A DNA stretch of 64,000 nt. Source: Sphingomonas palmae. GTDB taxonomy: Bacteria > Pseudomonadota > Alphaproteobacteria > Sphingomonadales > Sphingomonadaceae. A model generated the notes under the pieces. The model made no database searches. It saw only the letters and a program-made list of their open reading frames with translations, and was not told the origin of the DNA. Below are positions 8,511 through 20,905 of the stretch, piece after piece (within the stretch, counting starts at the first letter, position 1; every line of letters begins with the position of its first letter). The stretch lies in the NCBI RefSeq assembly GCF_900109565.1, contig NZ_FNZZ01000003.1, positions 393,165 to 457,164 on the forward strand, written 5' to 3'. Position numbers and translations under genes: made by a program.

Positions 8511-9493
8511 CCGACGACGTGACTGACCGCGTGACGGGCGACGTGAGCCGCCAATCCCCGCACATCCCCGTTCTGCTCGACGAGGCGATCGCAGCACTCG
8601 CCCCCGCCCCGGGCGAGCGTCACGTCGATGCGACCTTCGGTGCCGGCGGCTACACGCGCGCACTGCTCGCCGCCGGCGCCGAGGTGATCGCGTTCGATCG
8701 CGACCCCGATGCGATTGCCGCGGGTCGTGCGCTCGAGGCGGCCGAGTCGCGCCTGACGCTGATCGCCGGCGACTTCTCGACGATGGAGCAGGCGCTGGCG
8801 GAGCACGGCAAGCTGCCCGTCGACGGCGTGACGATGGATATCGGCGTCTCCTCGATGCAGCTCGATCAGGCGGCGCGCGGCTTCTCGTTTCAGGCCGACG
8901 GTCCGCTCGATATGCGGATGAGCCAGGATGGGCCGAGTGCGGCCGATTTCCTCAACACGGCCGACGAGGAAGAAATCGCCAATGTGCTCTACCGCTACGG
9001 CGACGAGCCGAAGTCGCGTCGCGTCGCGCGCGCCGTCGTCGCGGCGCGTCCGCTCACAACGACCGCGCAGTTCGCAACCGTCGTTCGCCGCGCGCTCGGC
9101 CATCGTCCGCACGAGAAGAAGGACCCGGCGACCCGCGCGTTCCAGGCGGTGCGGATCCACGTCAATCGCGAGCTGGACGAACTGGCCGATGGGCTCGCCG
9201 CCGCCGAGCGCGTGCTGGCACCGGGCGGTCGTTTGGCGGTGGTCAGCTTTCACAGTCTGGAAGATCGTATGGTGAAGCGGTTCCTGCGCGAGCGCGGCGG
9301 TGCTGCGCCGGCGGGATCGCGTCACTTGCCGATGGCGGCGTCGCCGCTGCCCGCGGCGTTCGACAATCTGTCCCGCGCGATTCGCGCAGGTGAGGCGGAG
9401 CTGGCGGCGAACCCGCGCGCTCGTTCCGCGACCTTGCGTGCCGCGCGGCGTACCGCGGCATCTGTTCAGCGTGGTGGAGACGTATCGTGGTAG
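8507..9493 (+). CDS. rsmH: 16S rRNA (cytosine-1402-N4)-methyltransferase RsmH
   Basis: 328 residues, GTG start inside the mraZ stop. It methylates N4 of C1402 in 16S rRNA using S-adenosylmethionine. Motifs are [13 protein letters not shown], the SAM loop [55 protein letters not shown] and [15 protein letters not shown]. Length and order are normal for the family (formerly MraW), and it is the usual second gene of a dcw cluster. Confidence 0.95.
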   Translation: MTDDVTDRVTGDVSRQSPHIPVLLDEAIAALAPAPGERHVDATFGAGGYTRALLAAGAEVIAFDRDPDAIAAGRALEAAESRLTLIAGDFSTMEQALAEHGKLPVDGVTMDIGVSSMQLDQAARGFSFQADGPLDMRMSQDGPSAADFLNTADEEEIANVLYRYGDEPKSRRVARAVVAARPLTTTAQFATVVRRALGHRPHEKKDPATRAFQAVRIHVNRELDELADGLAAAERVLAPGGRLAVVSFHSLEDRMVKRFLRERGGAAPAGSRHLPMAASPLPAAFDNLSRAIRAGEAELAANPRARSATLRAARRTAASVQRGGDVSW

Positions 9494-10173
9494 CATTGTA
9501 CCGCTTGAAAGGGCTCGGGTGGCTGTCGAGCTGCGCGCTAGTCGCGATCGGCTTTTACCTCGTCTCGTCGCAGGTCGCGGCCGAGCGAAAGCGGTTGCAG
9601 CAGGTCGATGTGAAGATCGCGAGCGCCGAGCGCGACATCCGCGCGCTGGAAACCGAGTTCGACGTGCGCGCCAACCTGGTCCAGCTGGAACGCTGGAACG
9701 GCAACACGCTGGCGCTGACCGTACCGACCACGCAGCAGTTCGTTCGCGACGAGACCACGCTTGCCAGCCTTTCACCGCGCGACATGACGCCGCTGCAGCC
9801 TGGGCAGTCGGGCGGGGTGCAGACCGCATCGCTGATCGTCCCGTCTTCGCCGCTGACCGTTGCTCCGCCCGCAGCGACCAGCAACGCCGCGCCGACCATC
9901 GTCAAGGCCGTGATCAACAAGCCCGTCAGCGCGCCCCGCTACGACGCGGTACGTATCGCGCAGGTCGTGCCGGCAACGCCGGCGGCGCGTCCGGCCTCCG
10001 CGGTGGCGGCCGCGCGCGTGCTGATCCGGCAGGCGATCGCGCACGCGGACGAACGACCGCGTGTCGATCGCAACGTCCGATCGGTCGCGATGGTCGACAA
10101 TTCGCTGCTGAGTGCCGGAACGCTCGGCGATCTGGCGAGCGGCGCGCGCGCGGAGCGGAGCCGCTTGCGGTGA
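9487..10173 (+). CDS. ftsL: Cell division protein FtsL-like
   Basis: 228 residues from a GTG overlapping the rsmH end by seven bases. FtsL is a bitopic divisome protein that pairs with FtsB and FtsQ and helps activate FtsWI. One membrane helix ([20 protein letters not shown]) is followed by a coiled-coil ([20 protein letters not shown] and ALETEFDVR). About 130 further residues are Ala/Pro/Val-rich and disordered-looking, well beyond the 121 residues of E. coli FtsL. The identification rests on position between rsmH and ftsI plus topology, since FtsL sequences diverge strongly. Confidence 0.82.
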   Translation: MVALYRLKGLGWLSSCALVAIGFYLVSSQVAAERKRLQQVDVKIASAERDIRALETEFDVRANLVQLERWNGNTLALTVPTTQQFVRDETTLASLSPRDMTPLQPGQSGGVQTASLIVPSSPLTVAPPAATSNAAPTIVKAVINKPVSAPRYDAVRIAQVVPATPAARPASAVAAARVLIRQAIAHADERPRVDRNVRSVAMVDNSLLSAGTLGDLASGARAERSRLR

Positions 10174-11885
10174 CCACGCTGGTCGCCCGCCCGATCCGCC
10201 AGACCAGAAACATCGATCAGCGCCACGCGCTGGTCGCGACGCAGCATATGCGCCTCATGGTGCTGATGCTGCTGTTCGCCGTCGGCGTGCTTGCGGTGAT
10301 CGCGCGGCTGTTCCTGCTGGGCGTGCTGTCGAGCGGCGGCGAGGATGTCGCCAACACGCTGACCGCGCCGCGCGGCGACATCGTCGATCGCAACGGTCAG
10401 CCGCTGGCGCGCACAATCGACGCGTGGACGATCGCGGTGCACCCGCGCAAGCTGATCGGCAACCCGACCGAGATCGCGCAGCGGCTGGCCGACCTGATGC
10501 CCGACCGCGGCAACCAGGCGTGGTTCTACGCGCAGCTGACGAAGCGTTCGAGCTTCGCCTATCTCAATCGCCGCGCCAGCCCCGCGCTGGTCGAGGCAGT
10601 GAACGCGATCGGCGAGCCAGGCATCGTGTTCGAGCGTGAGACGCAGCGGCTCTATCCGCAGAGCTCGCTCGCCGCGCACGTGCTCGGCTTCATCAGCAAC
10701 GGCACCGGCATGAGCGGGATCGAGCGCGCGCTCAACGAGCGGCTGACCAACCCCGCGACCGAGGCGAAGCCGGTACAGCTGTCGATCGACAGCCGCGCGC
10801 AGGCGGCGATGGAGAGCGAGCTCGGCCGCGCGATGACGACCTTCTCCGCGCGCGGCGGCGGCGGCATCGTGCTCGACGTCGCGACTGGCGAGGTGATCGC
10901 GATGGTGTCGCTGCCAACGTTCAACCCGAATCGCGTCGGGCGCGCGGGAACCGACGAGCTGCGCAACATCACGACGCAGAGCGTGTTCGAGCTCGGCTCG
11001 ACCTTCAAGCCGATCACGATGGCGACTGCGATCGAGAACGGCGTCGTGACCTCGATGGAGCGGCGGTTCGACGCGACACACCCGCTACAGGTCGGTCGCT
11101 TCACGATCCACGACGAGCGCGGCGATCCCAAGCGCTGGCTCAACATGGCCGAAACGCTGATCTATTCCTCCAACGTCGCCACCGCGCGCGTCGCCGACGA
11201 GGTCGGGCCGGCGCGGATGCAGGCGATGTTCAAGAAGCTTGGCTTCGATACCCCGCCCGACATCGAATTGCGCGAGAAGGGCCGTCCGCTGCTGCCCAGC
11301 TACTGGGCGCGCACCACGACGATGACGACCGCCTACGGCCACGGCATCGCGGTGACGCCGCTGCACCTCGCCAGCGCTTACGCCGCGCTGGTCAACGGCG
11401 GCACGTGGCGCCCCGCGACGCTGCTGAGGGTCGCACCCGGTCATCAGGTCGCGGGACGGCGCGTCATCAGCGAGGCGACGAGCGCGCGGATGCGTCAGAT
11501 GCTGCGGTTGGTCGTGATGCGCGGCACCGGGCGCAAGGGCGACGCGCCGGGCTACCGCGTCGGCGGCAAGACCGGCACCGCCGAGGCGGCGGTCGCGGGC
11601 GGGTACGACCGGTCGCGCAACGTCGCGACCTTCGCCGCCGCCTTCCCGATGGACGCGCCGCGCTACGTCGTCGTCGCGATGCTCGACTCGCCGCTCGGCA
11701 CCAAGGAAACGTACGGCTGGAAGACCGCGGCGTGGAATGCGGCACCGGTGGTGGGACGCACGATCGCGCGGATCGGCGCGATGCTGGGCGTGACGCCCGA
11801 CGATCACCGCGACGTTGACGTGTCTGACATTCTGCCGACATTGTGGCAGGACCCCTCGCGCGCGCCGACCAGCGGCGGCCAGTGA
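10170..11885 (+). CDS. ftsI: Peptidoglycan D,D-transpeptidase FtsI (PBP3)
   Basis: 571 residues, GTG start overlapping the ftsL stop (GTGA). It is the septal cross-linking transpeptidase. A short cytoplasmic basic tail precedes one membrane helix (LMVLMLLFAVGVLAVIARLF); the PBP dimerisation domain starts with TAPRGDIVDRNGQPLA. The penicilloyl-serine motif is GSTFKPI (SxxK), followed by SSN in YSSNVATA and GKTGTAE. The domain order and size match class B PBP3, and ftsW lies a few genes on. Confidence 0.95.
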   Translation: MTTLVARPIRQTRNIDQRHALVATQHMRLMVLMLLFAVGVLAVIARLFLLGVLSSGGEDVANTLTAPRGDIVDRNGQPLARTIDAWTIAVHPRKLIGNPTEIAQRLADLMPDRGNQAWFYAQLTKRSSFAYLNRRASPALVEAVNAIGEPGIVFERETQRLYPQSSLAAHVLGFISNGTGMSGIERALNERLTNPATEAKPVQLSIDSRAQAAMESELGRAMTTFSARGGGGIVLDVATGEVIAMVSLPTFNPNRVGRAGTDELRNITTQSVFELGSTFKPITMATAIENGVVTSMERRFDATHPLQVGRFTIHDERGDPKRWLNMAETLIYSSNVATARVADEVGPARMQAMFKKLGFDTPPDIELREKGRPLLPSYWARTTTMTTAYGHGIAVTPLHLASAYAALVNGGTWRPATLLRVAPGHQVAGRRVISEATSARMRQMLRLVVMRGTGRKGDAPGYRVGGKTGTAEAAVAGGYDRSRNVATFAAAFPMDAPRYVVVAMLDSPLGTKETYGWKTAAWNAAPVVGRTIARIGAMLGVTPDDHRDVDVSDILPTLWQDPSRAPTSGGQ

Positions 11886-11948
11886 CGGGGCAACGGGCAG
11901 GCGGGAGCCGAGGATTGCACGGGTTTGAACGATAAAGGGGTCGGTTGA

Positions 11949-13372
<1,424 letters not shown>

Positions 13373-13376
<4 letters not shown>

Positions 13377-14743
13377 GCCTGTGGACCGCCGCCGAGATCG
13401 CTGCCGCCACGAAGGGCCGCGCGACCGCCGATTTCGTGGTTGACGGGGTCGCGTTCGACTCGCGTGAGGTCGGCCCCGGCGACCTGTTTATCGCGCTGAC
13501 TGGGGACACAACCGACGGCCACTGCTTCCTCGATCAGGCGTTCGCGCAAGGGGCGGCGGGTGCGCTCGTGTCGCGTGAGACGCAGCAGCCGTCGGTTGAG
13601 GTGGCTGACACGTTCGCCGCGCTGGAGGATCTCGGCCGCGCCGCGCGCGCGCGGGTCTCGGGCAAGGTAATCGGCGTTACCGGCTCGGTCGGCAAGACCT
13701 CGACCAAGGAGGCGCTGTTCGCCGCGCTCGATCGTTCGCCGGCCGCAAAGGCGCATCGCTCGGTCAAGAGCTATAACAACCACACCGGCGTGCCGCTGAG
13801 CCTCGCACGCATGCCGCGCGACAGCGACTATGCGGTGCTGGAAATGGGCATGAACCACCCCGGCGAACTCGCGCATCTGACGACGCTGGTGCGCCCGCAC
13901 GTCGCGCTGGTTACCGCGATCGCGCCCGCACATACCGAGTTCTTCCCACACGAGGCCGCGATTGCGGATGCGAAGGGTGAGATCTTCCAGGGACTGGAGC
14001 CGGGCGGGGTCGCGATCGTGCCGCACGACAGCCCGCACCGCGACCGCCTGATCGCCGCGGCCAAGCCCTATGCCGCCCGGATCGTCACCTTCGGGCTCGA
14101 CCGCGCGGCGGACGTGCACGCGTTGGAGATGGCGCGGACGAGCAACGGCGGCACCTTCGTCACCGCGCGCGTCGGCGAGCACGAACTGAGCCTGACCGTG
14201 TCGCAGGCGGGCGCGCACTGGGTGTCGAACGCACTGGCAGTGCTCGCCGCGGTCGACGCGGTCGGCGGCGATCTGGCGCTCGCCGGGCTCGCACTGGCGG
14301 AACTCGGCGGCCTCGCCGGGCGCGGTGCGCGGCGTGAGATCGCGGTGGGCGAAGGAAGCGCGCTGCTGATCGACGAGAGCTACAACGCCAACCCCGCCTC
14401 AGTCGCCGCGACGCTGGCGGTGCTGGGTGATCAGCCGGGCCGGCACGTCGCGGTGCTGGGCGAGATGCGCGAGCTGGGGGCCAAGAGCGCCGACTATCAC
14501 GCTGGCCTAGCGCCAGCGGTGATCGCCGCGCGCGTCGAGGCGGCCGTGCTGGTCGGCGAAGCGATGCGTCCGCTCGCGCAAGCGCTTGAGGGAACGGTCG
14601 ATTTCGTTCATGTGCCCGACGCCGCTGCCGCGCTGGAACACGTGTCGCGTGTGATCGCGCCGGGCGATGCGGTACTCGTGAAGGGGTCGAACGGGGTGGG
14701 ACTGGCGCGCGTTGTCGCGGGCCTGTCGAACGGGGTTAATTGA
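13373..14743 (+). CDS. murF: UDP-MurNAc-pentapeptide synthetase MurF
   Basis: 456 residues. It ligates D-Ala-D-Ala to UDP-MurNAc-tripeptide in the cytoplasm. The nucleotide loop is VTGSVGKTSTKEAL, followed by KSYNNHTGVPLSLARM, EMGMNHPGELAHLT and DESYNANPASVAATL, all conserved in MurF. The ATG start overlaps the murE stop by four bases. Ddl, which makes its D-Ala-D-Ala substrate, is encoded further down the same cluster. Confidence 0.95.
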
Positions 14744-15814
14744 GTGCTCTACTGGATCGCGCAGCACCTCGGCTTTCCGGGTCTGCTCAACCTCATCCGC
14801 TACCAGTCGTTCCGGACCGGCGCGGCGGTCGCGACCGCGCTGTTGATCGGGCTGATCATCGGGCCGAAGTTCATCGGCTGGCTGCGTGTGCGCCAGGGCA
14901 AGGGGCAGCCGATCCGCGCCGACGGCCCGCAGACGCACCTCGCCAAGCGCGGGACGCCGACGATGGGCGGGCTGATGATCCTGACCAGCGTGTCGCTCGC
15001 GATGCTGTTGTGGATGGACCTGCGCAATCCATTCGTATGGGCGTGCGCGTTCGTCACGCTCGGCTTCGGCGCGATCGGGTTCCTCGACGATTACGATAAG
15101 GTGCGGAAGGCGAGCACCGCGGGTGTCCCCGGACGCGTGCGGCTGCTGCTTGAGTTCCTGATCGCCGGGGTCGCCGCGTGGATCATCATGCAGGAGAACG
15201 GCTCGGGGCTCTTCCTGCCGTTTACCAACCGCTATTACATCGACCTCGGATACTTCTACCCGATCTTCGCCGCGTTCGTGATCGTGTCGTTCGGCAATGC
15301 GGTGAACCTGACCGACGGGCTCGATGGCCTCGCGACGATGCCCGTCATCATCGCCTCCGTCGCGTTCATGGTGATCGTCTATCTAGCGGGCAACGTGAAG
15401 TTCGCCGATTACCTGGGCATCCCGCACGTGCCGCGCGCGGGTGAACTCGCGATCTTCTGCGGTGCGGTGGTCGGCGCCGGCCTCGCGTTCCTGTGGTACA
15501 ATGCGCCCCCCGCCGCCGTCTTCATGGGCGACACCGGCAGCCTGGCGCTCGGCGGCGCGCTGGGCACGATGGCGGTGGTCGCGCACCACGAGATCGTGCT
15601 CGGCATTATCGGCGGGCTGTTCGTGGTCGAGGCGCTTTCGGTCATCATCCAGGTGTTCGTCTACAAGCGAACGGGCAAGCGCGTGTTTCGCATGGCGCCG
15701 ATCCACCACCATTTCGAGCAGCTCGGCTGGAGCGAGCCGACCGTCGTGATCCGCTTCTGGATCATCAGCCTGGTGCTGGCGCTCGCCGGCCTGTCGACGC
15801 TGAAACTGCGGTGA
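14744..15814 (+). CDS. mraY: Phospho-MurNAc-pentapeptide transferase MraY
   Basis: 356 residues, GTG start directly after the murF stop. MraY transfers phospho-MurNAc-pentapeptide to undecaprenyl phosphate, giving lipid I in the inner membrane. It is very hydrophobic with about ten helices. Catalytic segments are [21 protein letters not shown] (Asp pair), [13 protein letters not shown] and [12 protein letters not shown], plus APIHHHFE near the end. Length matches the E. coli enzyme (360). Confidence 0.96.
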   Translation: MLYWIAQHLGFPGLLNLIRYQSFRTGAAVATALLIGLIIGPKFIGWLRVRQGKGQPIRADGPQTHLAKRGTPTMGGLMILTSVSLAMLLWMDLRNPFVWACAFVTLGFGAIGFLDDYDKVRKASTAGVPGRVRLLLEFLIAGVAAWIIMQENGSGLFLPFTNRYYIDLGYFYPIFAAFVIVSFGNAVNLTDGLDGLATMPVIIASVAFMVIVYLAGNVKFADYLGIPHVPRAGELAIFCGAVVGAGLAFLWYNAPPAAVFMGDTGSLALGGALGTMAVVAHHEIVLGIIGGLFVVEALSVIIQVFVYKRTGKRVFRMAPIHHHFEQLGWSEPTVVIRFWIISLVLALAGLSTLKLR

Positions 15815-17085
15815 TCGTCGCGCGCGTCTGGGCGGGCAAGCGGTACGCCGTGCTCGGGCTCGCGCGCTCGGGCGCGGCGACGGTGCGCGCGCTGGTCGCG
15901 GCCGGCGCCGAGGTGGTCGCGTGGGACAGCGACGAGAGCAAGCGTAAAGGTCTGGCGGGCGTAGAGATGTCCGATCTCGACACGCTCGACCTCGCAGGGT
16001 TCGACGCGTTAGTGGTCTCGCCCGGCGTTCCGCTCAACACGCACCCGCTTGCCGCCAAGGCGCGGGCGGTGGGGGTCCCGATCGTGGGCGACATTGAGTT
16101 GTTCGCGCAGGCGCGCGCCGAGCTGCCGCCGCACAAGGTTGTCGGCATCACCGGCACCAATGGCAAGTCGACCACCACCGCGCTCGTCCGCCACATCTGT
16201 GAGGTGGCAGGATTGCCCGTGCTAATGGGCGGCAATATCGGGCTGCCGATTCTGGGGCAGGAGCCGCTGCCCGAAGGTGGCGTCTACGTGCTGGAACTGT
16301 CGAGCTACCAGATCGACCTAACCGAGACGCTCGACTGCGATGTTGCGGTGCTGCTCAACGTCACGCCCGATCATCTCGACCGCTACGACGGGTTCGAGGC
16401 CTATGCGGCGTCGAAGGCGCGGTTGTTCGCGATGCAGTCGGCGGAGCATAATGCGATCGTTGGCACCGGCGATGCCGCGTCGCTGAAGATCACAGGGGAA
16501 ATCGGAGGCCGGGCGACTCAGCTGGACGCCGCCGACGTGACCGACCAGTCGCGCTGGCCTGCGCTGCAGGGACCGCACAACGCGCAGAACGCCGCCGCCG
16601 CGGTCGCAGTCGCACGTGCGCTCGGTATCGCGAATGACGTGATCGAACAGGCGCTCGCCAGCTTCACCGGGCTGCCGCACCGCATGGAGCGGGTCGCGAC
16701 CTTGAACGGTGTCACCTGGTACGACGACAGCAAGGCGACCAATCCCGAGAGCACCGCGCCTGCGCTCGCGGCCTTCCCGCGCGTCCACTGGATCGTCGGC
16801 GGGCGCGCGAAGGGTGACGACCTCGACGCCTGCATGGTCCATCTGAGCCACGTGGCGCGCGCCTATACGATCGGCGAGGCGGGTCCGCGCTTCGCCGCCC
16901 TGCTGCGCTCGCACGTGCCCGTCGCCGAGGTCGAGACGCTGGAACGCGCGGTGAAGCTCGCCGCGCAGGAGGCGGAGCGTGGCGAGGTCGTGCTGCTGTC
17001 GCCCGCCGCGGCCTCGTTCGACCAGTTCCGCGATTACGAGCATCGTGGCCGCGCCTTCCGCGAAGCGGTCGAGGCGCTCGCATGA
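15811..17085 (+). CDS. murD: UDP-MurNAc-L-alanine--D-glutamate ligase MurD
   Basis: 424 residues from GTG 15811, overlapping mraY as GTGA. It adds D-Glu to UDP-MurNAc-L-Ala. The Rossmann-like start [20 protein letters not shown] loop [61 protein letters not shown] and [11 protein letters not shown] are all MurD signatures. The residues read upstream of this GTG lie within mraY in another frame and are not part of the protein. Confidence 0.95.
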   Translation: MIVARVWAGKRYAVLGLARSGAATVRALVAAGAEVVAWDSDESKRKGLAGVEMSDLDTLDLAGFDALVVSPGVPLNTHPLAAKARAVGVPIVGDIELFAQARAELPPHKVVGITGTNGKSTTTALVRHICEVAGLPVLMGGNIGLPILGQEPLPEGGVYVLELSSYQIDLTETLDCDVAVLLNVTPDHLDRYDGFEAYAASKARLFAMQSAEHNAIVGTGDAASLKITGEIGGRATQLDAADVTDQSRWPALQGPHNAQNAAAAVAVARALGIANDVIEQALASFTGLPHRMERVATLNGVTWYDDSKATNPESTAPALAAFPRVHWIVGGRAKGDDLDACMVHLSHVARAYTIGEAGPRFAALLRSHVPVAEVETLERAVKLAAQEAERGEVVLLSPAAASFDQFRDYEHRGRAFREAVEALA

Positions 17086-17136
17086 CGGGGGCGGCATGAT
17101 GCGCAGATCGGGTTTGTACGGCGTAGGGGCGCGGCC

Positions 17137-18351
17137 ATGAACGACATGCAGGCGATCAGGCGTGGACGGTTGCAGGGGCGCGGCGGGCGCGGCGATCCGT
17201 CGCCGCTCGGCACGTGGTTCTGGGACATCGACCGCGTGCTGCTTCTGCTGGCGTTGTTCCTGATCGCGATCGGGTTGATCGCGGTCGCCGCCGGGTCGCC
17301 CGCCACTGCGGTGCGCTATTCGGGCGAGCACGTGAAGTTCACGCCGCTGCATTATTTCTGGCGTCAGGTGATCTGGGTCGCGGTCGCGCTGCCGGTGCTG
17401 TTCGGCGTCTCGATGCTGCCCGTCACGCTTGCCCGGCGCATGTCGCTGGTCGGCGCAGGGATCTGCGTCGCACTGCTTGCGGTCACGCCGTTCGTCGGCA
17501 TGACCGTTAACGGCGCGCGGCGGTGGATCGGCTTCGGCTTCGCGCAGTTCCAGCCGTCCGAGTTCCTCAAACCGTTCTTCGTCGTAACGGTGGCCTATCT
17601 GCTGTCGCTGAAGGCGCGTGACGAGGAGCTGCCCGCGACGGTCATCACCGCCGGGTTGACCGGGCTGGTCGCGCTGCTGCTGATGATGCAGCCCGATTTC
17701 GGGCAGACGATCATCTTCTGCTCGATCTGGCTCGCGCTGATCGTGATCGCGGGAACGCCGACGCGCACGATCATCGGGCTGTTGGCGATGGTGCCGGTGG
17801 GACTGGTCGCGGCTTATGTCTTCTACGGCACCGCGCGCGCGCGCATCGATGCGTTCCTGTTCCCCGGCATCGAGGGCGAGGGTGCCGCGGACCATTTCCA
17901 AACCAACGCCGCGCATAACACGCTGACCGCGGGCGGATGGTTCGGCACCGGTCCGGGCGGCGGCACCGCCAAGTTCGGTCTGCCCGAGGCGCATACCGAC
18001 TATATCTTCTCCGTCATCGGCGAGGAATTCGGGCTGATCGCGTGCATGATCGTCGCGCTCGTGTTTCTCGCGATCGTCGTGCGCGTGTTCGTCAAGCTGC
18101 TGGACGAGCAGGACAGTTTCAAGCTGCTCGCCGCCTCGGGTCTGGCGGTACAGTTCGGCGCGCAGGCGCTGGTCTCGATGGCGGTCAACACCGGGCTTGC
18201 CCCGTCGAAGGGCATGACGTTGCCGTTCATCAGCTACGGCGGGTCGTCGATGGTCGCTTTGTCGATCGGGATGGGCTTGCTCCTGGCGTTCACCCGGCGC
18301 AACCCGTTCCTGATGCGTAGTCCTTACATCAACCGCTGGAACGCCGCGTGA
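17137..18351 (+). CDS. ftsW: Septal peptidoglycan glycosyltransferase FtsW
   Basis: 404 residues, multi-pass SEDS protein that polymerises lipid II at the septum with FtsI. Conserved SEDS segments are VNGARRWIGFGFAQFQPSEF, LMMQPDFGQTIIF, GGGTAKFGLPEAHTDYIFSV and PSKGMTLPFISYGGSSM. The cytoplasmic N-terminus (about 30 residues, Gly/Arg-rich) precedes the first helix. ATG 17137 follows a 51-bp gap after murD; the murG start overlaps its stop. Confidence 0.95.
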   Translation: MNDMQAIRRGRLQGRGGRGDPSPLGTWFWDIDRVLLLLALFLIAIGLIAVAAGSPATAVRYSGEHVKFTPLHYFWRQVIWVAVALPVLFGVSMLPVTLARRMSLVGAGICVALLAVTPFVGMTVNGARRWIGFGFAQFQPSEFLKPFFVVTVAYLLSLKARDEELPATVITAGLTGLVALLLMMQPDFGQTIIFCSIWLALIVIAGTPTRTIIGLLAMVPVGLVAAYVFYGTARARIDAFLFPGIEGEGAADHFQTNAAHNTLTAGGWFGTGPGGGTAKFGLPEAHTDYIFSVIGEEFGLIACMIVALVFLAIVVRVFVKLLDEQDSFKLLAASGLAVQFGAQALVSMAVNTGLAPSKGMTLPFISYGGSSMVALSIGMGLLLAFTRRNPFLMRSPYINRWNAA

Positions 18352-19493
18352 CGCGCGCGCGCTCGTTCGTCCTCGCCGCCGGCGGTACCGGCGGCCACAT
18401 GGTTCCGGCCGCCGCGCTCGCGGCCGAACTGATGCGCCGCGGCCACCGCGTCGCGCTGGTCAGCGACGCACGCGGCGTTCGCTTCCCCGGCCTGTTCGAC
18501 GGCGTCGAGACGCACGTCATCCCGGCGGGGCGCTTCGCCGGCGGACCGCTCGGCTGGGCGAAGGCGGCGCGGCAGATGGTCGAGGGACGCCGCACCGCGC
18601 GCGAGCTGTATCGCTCGCTTAAGCCCGCCGCTGTCGTGGGCTTCGGTGGCTACCCCGCGTTCCCGGCGCTATCCGCGGCGTTCGCGGGTCGCATTCCGAC
18701 CGCGGTGCACGAGCAGAATGCGGTGCTCGGCCGCGTCAATCGCCTCGTCGCGCGCCGCGTCGACGCGATCGCGACGAGCTATTCGGCGACCGAGCGGCTG
18801 AAACCCGCCTACGCGAACAAGGTACACCTTGTCGGCAATCCGGTCCGCGAGGCGGTGCTCGCACTGCGCAGCCGTCCCTATCCGCTGCTGGAGGAGGACG
18901 GCATCTTTCGCGTGCTGGTTACGGGCGGCAGCCAGGGTGCGAGCGTGCTGAGCCAGGTCGTGCCCGACGGCCTCGCCATGCTGCCGGTCGCATTCCGCCG
19001 CCGCTTGCAGGTGACGCATCAGGCGCGGATCGAAGACATCGACGCTGCGCGCGAGAAATACGCCGCGCTCGACATCGCGGCCGACCTCGCGACCTATCTG
19101 CCCGACATGCCCGAACAGCTCGCCTGGGCGCATCTCGTCATCGCGCGCGCGGGCGCGTCGACGATCGCTGAGCTGACCGCCGCCGGGCGTCCCGCGATCC
19201 TAGTGCCGCTGCCGGGCGCGACCGACGACCACCAGACCGCCAACGCGCGTGCGATCACCGAGGCGGGCGGCGCACGCACGATCCCGCAGCCGCGCTTTAC
19301 CCCGACCGAGCTTGCCAAGCAGATGCAGAAGCTGGGGCTCGATCCGTCGGCGCTGGAGAATGCGGCAGGCCGCGCGCGTGCCTGCGGAATGCCCGACGCG
19401 GTCAGCGACATGGCCGATCTGGTCGAAAGCCTCGATGCGCCGCGCGCGCCGGTCCACGTCGGGCGGGTGCAGCAGAAGGAGGCGTTTGCGTGA
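18348..19493 (+). CDS. murG: UDP-GlcNAc:lipid I GlcNAc transferase MurG
   Basis: 381 residues, GTG start (GTGA overlap with ftsW). MurG converts lipid I to lipid II on the inner face of the membrane. The first glycine loop [16 protein letters not shown], the second [16 protein letters not shown], then [46 protein letters not shown] and [14 protein letters not shown] are GT28 MurG motifs. The size is slightly above the E. coli enzyme (355), with a longer C-terminal tail. Confidence 0.95.
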   Translation: MTRARSFVLAAGGTGGHMVPAAALAAELMRRGHRVALVSDARGVRFPGLFDGVETHVIPAGRFAGGPLGWAKAARQMVEGRRTARELYRSLKPAAVVGFGGYPAFPALSAAFAGRIPTAVHEQNAVLGRVNRLVARRVDAIATSYSATERLKPAYANKVHLVGNPVREAVLALRSRPYPLLEEDGIFRVLVTGGSQGASVLSQVVPDGLAMLPVAFRRRLQVTHQARIEDIDAAREKYAALDIAADLATYLPDMPEQLAWAHLVIARAGASTIAELTAAGRPAILVPLPGATDDHQTANARAITEAGGARTIPQPRFTPTELAKQMQKLGLDPSALENAAGRARACGMPDAVSDMADLVESLDAPRAPVHVGRVQQKEAFA

Positions 19494-20905
19494 AGGGCGT
19501 CGCGACCGACATCGGCACGATCCACTTCGTCGGGATCGGCGGCATCGGCATGTCGGGCATCGCCGAGGTGATGCACAACCTCGGCTACTCGGTGCAGGGC
19601 AGCGACGTGTCGGAAGGATACGTCGTCGAGGGGCTTCGCGCGCGCGGCATTCAGGTCACAATCGGACACGCGGCCGAGAACGTCGCCGACGCCGCCGTGG
19701 TCGTCACCTCCACCGCGGTGAAGCGCGGTAATCCCGAGGTGGAGGCCGCGCTCGACCGCCGGGTCCCCGTCGTGCGCCGCGCCGAGATGCTCGCCGAACT
19801 GATGCGGCTGAAATCCACCGTCGCGGTGGCGGGCACGCACGGCAAGACGACGACCACCTCGATGGTCGCGGCGCTGCTCGACGCGGGCGGGGTCGACCCG
19901 ACCGTCATCAACGGCGGGATCATCAACAGCTACGGCTCGAACGCCCGTCTGGGTGCGTCGGACTGGATGGTGGTCGAGGCGGACGAGAGCGACGGCAGCT
20001 TCCTGCGATTGGACGGCACGATCGCGGTCGTCACCAATATCGATCCCGAGCACCTCGACCATTACGGCAGTTTCGAGCGCGCCAAGGACGCCTATGTCGA
20101 GTTCGTCGAGAATGTGCCCTTCTACGGCGCGGCACTGCTCTGCCTCGATCATCCGGAGGTGCAGGCGCTGATCCCGCGCGTGCGCGACCGGCGCATCGTC
20201 ACCTATGGTTTCGCGGCCTCCGCCGACGTGCGCGGCGTCAACGTGTCGCCCTATCCCGGCGGAAATCGGTTCGAGGCACTGATCCGAGCGCGCGATGGCG
20301 CGACGCGGTCGATCGAGGGGATCGACCTGCCGATGCCCGGTCGTCACAACGTGCAGAACGCGCTCGCCGCGATCGGCGTCGCGCTAGAGCTCGGCATCGA
20401 CGACGCGACGATCGGGCGCGGGTTCGAGAAGTTCGGGGGGGTCAAACGGCGCTTCACCAAGGTCGGCGAGGTGCCAACCGGCGAGGGCGTCGCGACGATC
20501 ATCGACGATTACGGTCACCACCCGGTCGAGATCCGCGCGGTGCTCGCCGCCGCGCGCGAGTCGGCGCAGGGACGCGTGATCGCGGTGATCCAGCCGCACC
20601 GCTACTCGCGCCTCGGCAATCTGATGGAGGACTTCCAAGGCGCGTTCAACGACGCCGACGCGGTCTACGTCACGCCGGTCTACGCTGCGGGCGAGACGCC
20701 GGTCGATGGCATCGACGCCGACGCGCTGGTCGCCGGCTTGCGCCGCCGCGGGCACCGCGACGTGCAGACAGTCGCCGACGCCGACGCGCTCGCCGAGGCG
20801 CTGGCGAGCGAAGTGCGCGGTGGCGATCAGGTGATCTGCCTGGGTGCGGGCGACATCACCAAATGGGCCGCCGGACTCGCCCCTGCGATCGAGGCGCGCC
20901 GGTGA
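19490..20905 (+). CDS. murC: UDP-MurNAc--L-alanine ligase MurC
   Basis: 471 residues, GTG start (GTGA overlap with murG). It adds the first L-Ala to UDP-MurNAc. Motifs are [70 protein letters not shown] and [11 protein letters not shown]. Its stop overlaps the murB GTG start, placing the next step (MurB makes UDP-MurNAc) right behind it. Confidence 0.96.
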   Translation: MKGVATDIGTIHFVGIGGIGMSGIAEVMHNLGYSVQGSDVSEGYVVEGLRARGIQVTIGHAAENVADAAVVVTSTAVKRGNPEVEAALDRRVPVVRRAEMLAELMRLKSTVAVAGTHGKTTTTSMVAALLDAGGVDPTVINGGIINSYGSNARLGASDWMVVEADESDGSFLRLDGTIAVVTNIDPEHLDHYGSFERAKDAYVEFVENVPFYGAALLCLDHPEVQALIPRVRDRRIVTYGFAASADVRGVNVSPYPGGNRFEALIRARDGATRSIEGIDLPMPGRHNVQNALAAIGVALELGIDDATIGRGFEKFGGVKRRFTKVGEVPTGEGVATIIDDYGHHPVEIRAVLAAARESAQGRVIAVIQPHRYSRLGNLMEDFQGAFNDADAVYVTPVYAAGETPVDGIDADALVAGLRRRGHRDVQTVADADALAEALASEVRGGDQVICLGAGDITKWAAGLAPAIEARR

